A stretch of DNA of 64,000 nt from Scedosporium boydii. Lineage: Eukaryota; Ascomycota; Sordariomycetes; Microascales; Microascaceae. The stretch is from assembly GCA_002221725.1 (NCBI GenBank), contig NJFT01000066.1:124001-188000 (forward strand), given 5' to 3'. The notes beneath the pieces were generated by a model, which worked only from the letters and a program-made list of their open reading frames with translations, was not told where the DNA came from and made no database searches. Of this stretch, positions 58,910-64,000 are shown one piece after another; the first letter of the stretch is position 1, and each line of letters opens with the position of its first letter. The translations under genes and the position numbers were made by a program.

Positions 58910-59868
58910 GGTTCACCGACCTACGCAGATCGCGGATGAGGGTTTTAGGGGATACGGAGGAAATGAATTAGGGATACAGCTTAAGAATAGTAAAGGCTTG
59001 GGGAGGAGAGCATGTACAAGGAAGGATGTTGGTGATGATGGAGACTTGGAGATGAGATGAGATGAGATGAGGCACTTCACTTGGCAGTTGGGTGCCCCTC
59101 GGGTCACCCAAGGTGGATCGACTTGGGGAGGATCATTCCCGTGTTCCTGCAAGGAGCAGTTTAGGAACCAACAGCAACAAGTATCACATGCAGTAGTAAA
59201 TCAGAAGGGAGAGGGCAGGGGTTAAATTCGAGTTAAATTTATGAAAATATAATATGGCGCATTCCACCCGGCTCGACGCTTAGCATCAACTTCTCGAGAT
59301 AGACTTCTTGCTGAGACGGTGCAAAGGTGAGCTAGCTTTGAGTGCTGCCTATTACAGTGAGAGCTCCAGTGCTTGGCTTCTGTTAGCAACGAAGACGTAC
59401 GTACTTCACAAATGACAATGAGTGAGACTGGCTGCCGAGAAAACAAACCGGGAAGACTCAGTATTACATAATCCACATATTAAACTCCAGCTGCAGCTTG
59501 TGTGCTGTTTCGATCTTGAACTGCGAGGGGGCTGGTTTGAGTTCAGGCCGAAAATATGAGGCACCACTAAAGCCTGCCTAACACCCGATTCGGGACTAGT
59601 GTCTGGCGTCTTGGCGACTGGGACCCAGCCTCTGGGGCCCCACCACCTCTGGCAAAGAAGGGAAAAAAAAAAAAAAAAAAAATTGGGGAAAGAAAAAATT
59701 ATTTCTTGCTTGAAAGTTAAGGTCAGACCCTGGCTTAAAACCCTCCCTCAACAACAAACCTCCTCCTCCTCCCGCCATATCTCCATTCTTCACCCTCGCT
59801 GTGTCTCCCGTTTCCTTCATCACCTTTCCTTCAATCATTCCCTCCTAGGAGACCTTCGTTCATCAAAA
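58910..59868. promoter_or_regulatory. Divergent promoter between MIL1 and SSB1
   Basis: About 960 bases between divergent starts. It contains a (GATGA)n run at about 59050-59070, a poly-A run near 59666-59682 about 190 bases before the SSB1 ATG, and a CT-rich leader just upstream of SSB1. I found no array of heat-shock elements, consistent with an SSB-type and not a stress-induced Hsp70. Confidence 0.45.
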
Positions 59869-61291
59869 ATGGCGGAAGAAGTCTATGATGGTGCCATTGG
59901 CATCGATTTGGGTAAGAATTGACCCCGCTGCTGACCCTCGTCGTTGAGATGGGGATGTCCATCGCACAGGGGACATCTCGCATCGCAGTCTCTCTCCGCT
60001 TTTGGGGCCTCCCCCACCGCCTTTGCCGCCTTGCTATGATGGCTGATGGCTGACGATGAATCTTTTCTTCTCCTTCAACAGGTACCACCTACTCTTGCGT
60101 TGCCACTTATGAGGGTAGCAATGTCGAGATCATTGCCAACGAGCAGGGTAACTTCACCACCCCCTCTTTCGTCTCCTTCTCCGACAAGGAGCGATTGATC
60201 GGTGAGGCCGCCAAGAACCAGGCTGCCATGAACCCCCGCAACACCGTCTTCGACGTCAAGTAAGCTCAATCCTATCTGAGGAACTGGAAGAGACTTTCTT
60301 GCCATTGTTCTAGGAAAGCTAACAGGTAACCCTCCAACTAGGCGTCTCATCGGTCGCCGATTCGATGACCCCGCCGTCAAGAAGGACATGGAGAGCTGGC
60401 CCTTCAAGGTCATCGATGATGCCGGTAACCCCAAGGTCGAGGTTGAGTACCTTGGCGAGACCAAGACCTTCTCCCCCCAGGAGATCTCTGCTATGGTTTT
60501 GACCAAGGTATGCATATTCCCGAAAAGCACAATTTCGCTGCAGCTTTCCGGCATTCGTGGCTACCAGCCACACGGTGTCGATTTTTTTTTTTTCGTGCCA
60601 AATTTTTTCCCTTTTTTTCCCTGTCCTTACTTTTTACCTTTCTTGGGCTAACGCCACCGTCCCTACCAACAGATGAAGGAGATTGCCGAGGCCAAGCTTG
60701 GCAAGAAGGTTGAGAAGGCTGTCATCACTGTCCCTGCCTACTTCAACGACAACCAGCGTCAGGCCACCAAGGATGCCGGTGCCATTTCTGGCCTCAACAT
60801 CCTTCGTATCATCAACGAGCCTACCGCCGCCGCTATTGCCTACGGTCTCGGCTCTGGCAAGACCGGCAAGGAGCGAAATGTCCTCATCTACGATCTCGGT
60901 GGTGGTACTTTCGATGTTTCCCTTCTTAACATCCAGGGCGGTGTCTTCACCGTCAAGGCTACTTCCGGTGATACCCATCTCGGTGGCCAGGACTTCGATA
61001 CCAACTTGCTCGATCACTGCAAGAAGGAGTTCACCCGCAAGACTAAGAAGGACCTCAGCAGCGACCCCCGCGCCCTCCGTCGTCTCAGGACGGCTTGCGA
61101 GCGTGCCAAGAGGACCCTTTCCAGCGGTGCCCAGGCCACCATTGAGATTGACTCTCTCTTTGATGGCGAGGACTTCGCCATGCAGATTACCCGTGCCCGT
61201 TTCGAGGACCTCAACTCCAAGGCCTTCTCCGGTACCCTCGAGCCCGTTGCCTCCGTCCTGAAGGATGCTGGCCTCGAGAAGGGTGAGGTCG

Positions 61292-61329
<38 letters not shown>

Positions 61330-62224
61330 CGTATCCAGAAGCTCCTCTCCGACTTCTTCGGTGGCAAGAAGCTCGAGAAGAGCATCAACCCCGATGAGGC
61401 TGTCGCCTACGGTGCCGCCGTCCAGGCTGGTATCCTCTCTGGCAAGGCCACCTCCGCCGAGACTGCCGACCTCCTTCTCCTCGATGTCGTTCCTCTCTCC
61501 CTCGGTGTTGCCATGGAGGGCAACATCTTCGCCCCCGTCGTCCCCCGCGGCCAGACCGTCCCTACCATCAAGAAGCGAACCTTCACCACCGTTGCCGATA
61601 TGCAGCAGACCGTTCAGTTCCCCGTCTACCAGGGTGAGCGTGTCAACTGCGAGGATAACACTTCCCTCGGAGAGTTCACTCTTGCTCCCATTCCTCCCAT
61701 GAAGGCCGGTGAGCCTGTTCTCGAGGTCGTCTTCGAGGTCGATGTCAACGGTATTCTTAAGGTGACTGCCACTGAGAAGACCTCGGGCCGCAGCGCCAAC
61801 ATCACCATCAGCAACTCTGTTGGTAAGCTCTCGTCCACCGAGATTGAGAGCATGATCAACGGTAAGTTTAAAAATGATTTATAATAATACCCCACACTCC
61901 CCCAGCCAAACGCATTTTCAAGAAGCAAACATGGATCTAATACAAACGACTACAGATGCCGAGAAGTTCAAGAGCAACGACGAGGCCTTCAGCAAGAGGT
62001 TCGAGGCCAAGCAGCACCTCGAGAACTACATCAACCACGTCGAGGAGCTCGTCTCTGACCCCTCGCTCTCCCTCAAGCTCAAGCGTGGCCAGAAGGACAA
62101 GATCGAGGCCACCATCAGCGACGCCATGGCCGCTCTCGAGCTCAAGGAGACCAGCGCCGAGGATCTCAAGAAGCAGGAGCTTGCTCTCAAGCGCCTTGTG
62201 ACCAAGGCTATGTCCAGCCGATAA
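59869..62224 (+). CDS. SSB1: Ribosome-associated Hsp70 chaperone SSB
   Basis: This cytosolic Hsp70 binds translating ribosomes with the RAC co-chaperone and protects nascent chains. Five exons: 59869-59911, 60082-60259, 60342-60507, 60673-61861 and 61956-62224, 614 residues, the exact SSB class length. It opens [20 protein letters not shown]. ATPase motifs include the phosphate loop [26 protein letters not shown], the second phosphate loop [12 protein letters not shown] and [13 protein letters not shown]. The substrate-binding domain and helical lid end in VTKAMSSR. There is no EEVD tail and no ER or mitochondrial targeting, which separates SSB from SSA, BiP and Ssc1. Codons are overwhelmingly C-ending (CTC, ATC, AAG), the strongest bias in the window, implying very high expression. 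The 94-nt intron just before the last exon interrupts the lid. Confidence 0.97.
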
Positions 62225-63567
62225 ACGTCTTGTAGACTTGATGTTGGGAGATGGGGGTTAGAATGGGAAGTTGTGGGGCCTTTTGTGAGGGCACATGCCA
62301 AGCCTAGCAAAGCCTTAGAGGATTTTTCTTTTTTTTTATGTTAACGCAGCCATGCGGTGTGGTGGTGCAAGATTGAATTTGGGTCGCGATGACTAGGGCG
62401 GTAATGAACCGGGATCTTGGACGGCAATACCAAAAGCTTCCCTCTTTTTTGTTCAAGCATTTGATTTTTTTTTCTCCCTGTTTGAGGTTTTCTTGTCGTT
62501 TACACCAAAAAGTTGGGGACATGGCGGTGCATTTTCACCTACTACAAGGCATAAATGTATACATGTAGGAGAGACGAGGCAGAAATTTCACCCTAACTGG
62601 TTGGGCGTTCTTTTTTTACCAGAAATGTTTCTTTTCTCATCTTTCCTAGTCTTTCTGGTGGTTTTGGACCTTATTCTATAGACTAGGTCTGGCAGGATGA
62701 CATATGATAGACAGCGAAAGTTGACTGAAAAGAACGGTTTCTCGCAAGCCAGAGATTGTTCAATGCAGCCTGAAGACAGATGAAGCATCAATCCATATCG
62801 AGTCGCCTACTTTGCTTGTTTGGGACAGCCATTACGGGAGGCAGAGATGGTGGGCTTATCAGCTTATCGCCCACCAATCTCGGAATCAACTCTCCGATCC
62901 CGCTGCTGGCCGGGCGGACTTGCCGGCTCCGGAGCGAGTCCCGCGTGTCCACAATTTAACTGCCGAAACAGGAAAGTACACCGGCTGACGCTGCGGGCTT
63001 TTTTTGTGGCCCTGTTCTGATTTTTTCCCTTCCGTTGGTGAAGTAGAAGTAATCGGAGCCCTTTCCGGGGTGATGAAACGTTTTCCAAGTTATCGTTCCT
63101 CAGGAGGGGTTTGTTATTCCCTTCCTACGCGAAGCAGTAAAGGGTGATCTCGTTTTCTTTTTCATCCTCGGATAATATATGATATGCCTCTCGTGTGCTG
63201 CGAGACTTTATCTTGATTTAAGTTGTTAGAGAGGGAAGAGTGTGAGATTACATTTTCTTCGTCGGTGAGATCACCTCTATCGAGATATTTTGCTCCCATC
63301 CACTCTCTCTAACCGGGTTGCCTTCGTTTCGTTTCTTGTTCCCCTAGAGACATTGAATATCTCGGTTTAAGTGAGGCAGTGCATCTATAATGGGCGTAAG
63401 GACTCAACGGTTCACACCAGCTCCACGTACAAAAGACAGAACATGAACGTCGCGCTGATTTATATATTAATATACAGATTGACGTATCAGTACAGACAGG
63501 ACAGGCCCGTCCATCGCGCATGGCCCGCCATTCTCCGTACTGCCAGACCAGAACGCGGCGGCACTTT
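62225..63567. other. Convergent 3' region between SSB1 and the partial right-edge gene
   Basis: About 1.34 kb. The SSB1 3' side has several T runs near 62327-62340 and 62465-62475. The rest has no supported gene; an ORF-like stretch at 62864-63088 shows no domain. Confidence 0.45.
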
Positions 63568-64000
63568 CTATTCCCTAGTTCGGGCGACCATCATCTTCAG
63601 CCTCTCCTCATCACCATACCTCTCCGCTAACAACCCAAGATCAATCTTGATAGGTCCACGAAATCCACCACCCGGCCTCTTGCCCCCCACCGTATGCGGA
63701 CAATCCACCCCAGGATGGAACCGACACCAACCCTCCCGGTGATGAAAACCCACCCACAGCGCCGCCCTCTCCAGATACGGATCGGCCAGCAGATGCACGA
63801 GGTCCCTACACATACCCTCCGGCAGCTGTTGCCAGAGTCGTGCCTGGGGAGCCAGCAGGGCGCTTCTGCTTCTGGGGGACGGAGGAGGATGATGCGACTG
63901 GATGGAGATGGACAGGATGCGTAGGGCCCCGTTTAGCACGGCGTCGGAGAGGAGGAGGATCTCGGCTCTGAGGGGCCGTTCTCGGAAGACTACCGAGACG
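63568..64000 (-). CDS. C-terminal part of an unrecognised protein (cut by the window edge)
   Basis: An open frame runs from the right edge to a TAG stop at 63568, giving at least 144 residues with the 5' end missing. The sequence looks genuine: RPLRAEILLLSDAVLNGALR, DLVHLLADPYLERAALWVGF and IDLGLLAERYGDEERLKM are helical, and the middle has histidine/cysteine-containing HHREGWCRFHPGVDCPHTVG. I do not recognise the family and see no signature sufficient for a function. It is convergent with SSB1. Confidence 0.55.
   Translation of the reverse strand, partial: VSVVFRERPLRAEILLLSDAVLNGALRILSISIQSHHPPPSPRSRSALLAPQARLWQQLPEGMCRDLVHLLADPYLERAALWVGFHHREGWCRFHPGVDCPHTVGGKRPGGGFRGPIKIDLGLLAERYGDEERLKMMVARTRE

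Overview
This is nuclear DNA from a filamentous ascomycete (Pezizomycotina, probably Sordariomycetes-like). The genes are split by short GT-AG introns (mostly 50-90 nt) with branch points of the CTAAC/CTGAC type. Protein families include a Zn2Cys6 regulator, a fungal NLR-type nucleoside-phosphorylase domain and an SSB-type Hsp70. Repeat copies show C-to-T/G-to-A decay like RIP (repeat-induced point mutation). No species call is possible from sequence alone.

Layout. (1) 0.9-16.7 kb is gene-dense: eIF4E (-), the SIN3 corepressor (+), cytosolic acetoacetyl-CoA thiolase ERG10 (-), a RIM2-type mitochondrial carrier (+) and the U5 snRNP GTPase SNU114 (+). (2) 17-32 kb is gene-poor. It holds a broken nucleoside-phosphorylase gene (18.5-19.6 kb), a degenerate repeat beside it, and one intact housekeeping gene, CIA2 (22.6-23.6 kb). 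(3) 32-41.7 kb carries a Zn2Cys6 transcription factor, an MTM1-type mitochondrial carrier and uracil-DNA glycosylase UNG1. (4) 41.7-50.2 kb is gene-poor. It holds a poorly defined proline-rich orphan gene (about 45.1-46.0 kb) with a tandemly duplicated exon-intron unit, and the inverted second copy of the 18-kb repeat. (5) 50.2-64 kb is gene-dense: MSB1/Mug8-family protein, a TDG/Mug-type DNA glycosylase, a MIL1-like DUF726 lipase-fold protein, the SSB1 chaperone, and the C-terminal end of an unrecognised gene cut by the window edge.

The named genes are mostly housekeeping functions (translation, splicing, Fe-S assembly, sterol precursors, mitochondrial transport, base-excision repair, chromatin repression) and do not form a pathway cluster. 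The unexplained signals are in the gene-poor blocks. A 9-bp motif (TACGAAGTA or its complement) occurs at least 17 times where about 0.5 is expected. A 10-bp palindrome (ATCAATTGAT) occurs five times between 39 and 48.3 kb. The inverted repeat pair shows asymmetric RIP-like decay. The orphan gene at 45 kb has duplicated an intron.

Exon boundaries were placed by hand from splice consensus, reading-frame continuity and remembered family conservation. No database search or alignment was run.
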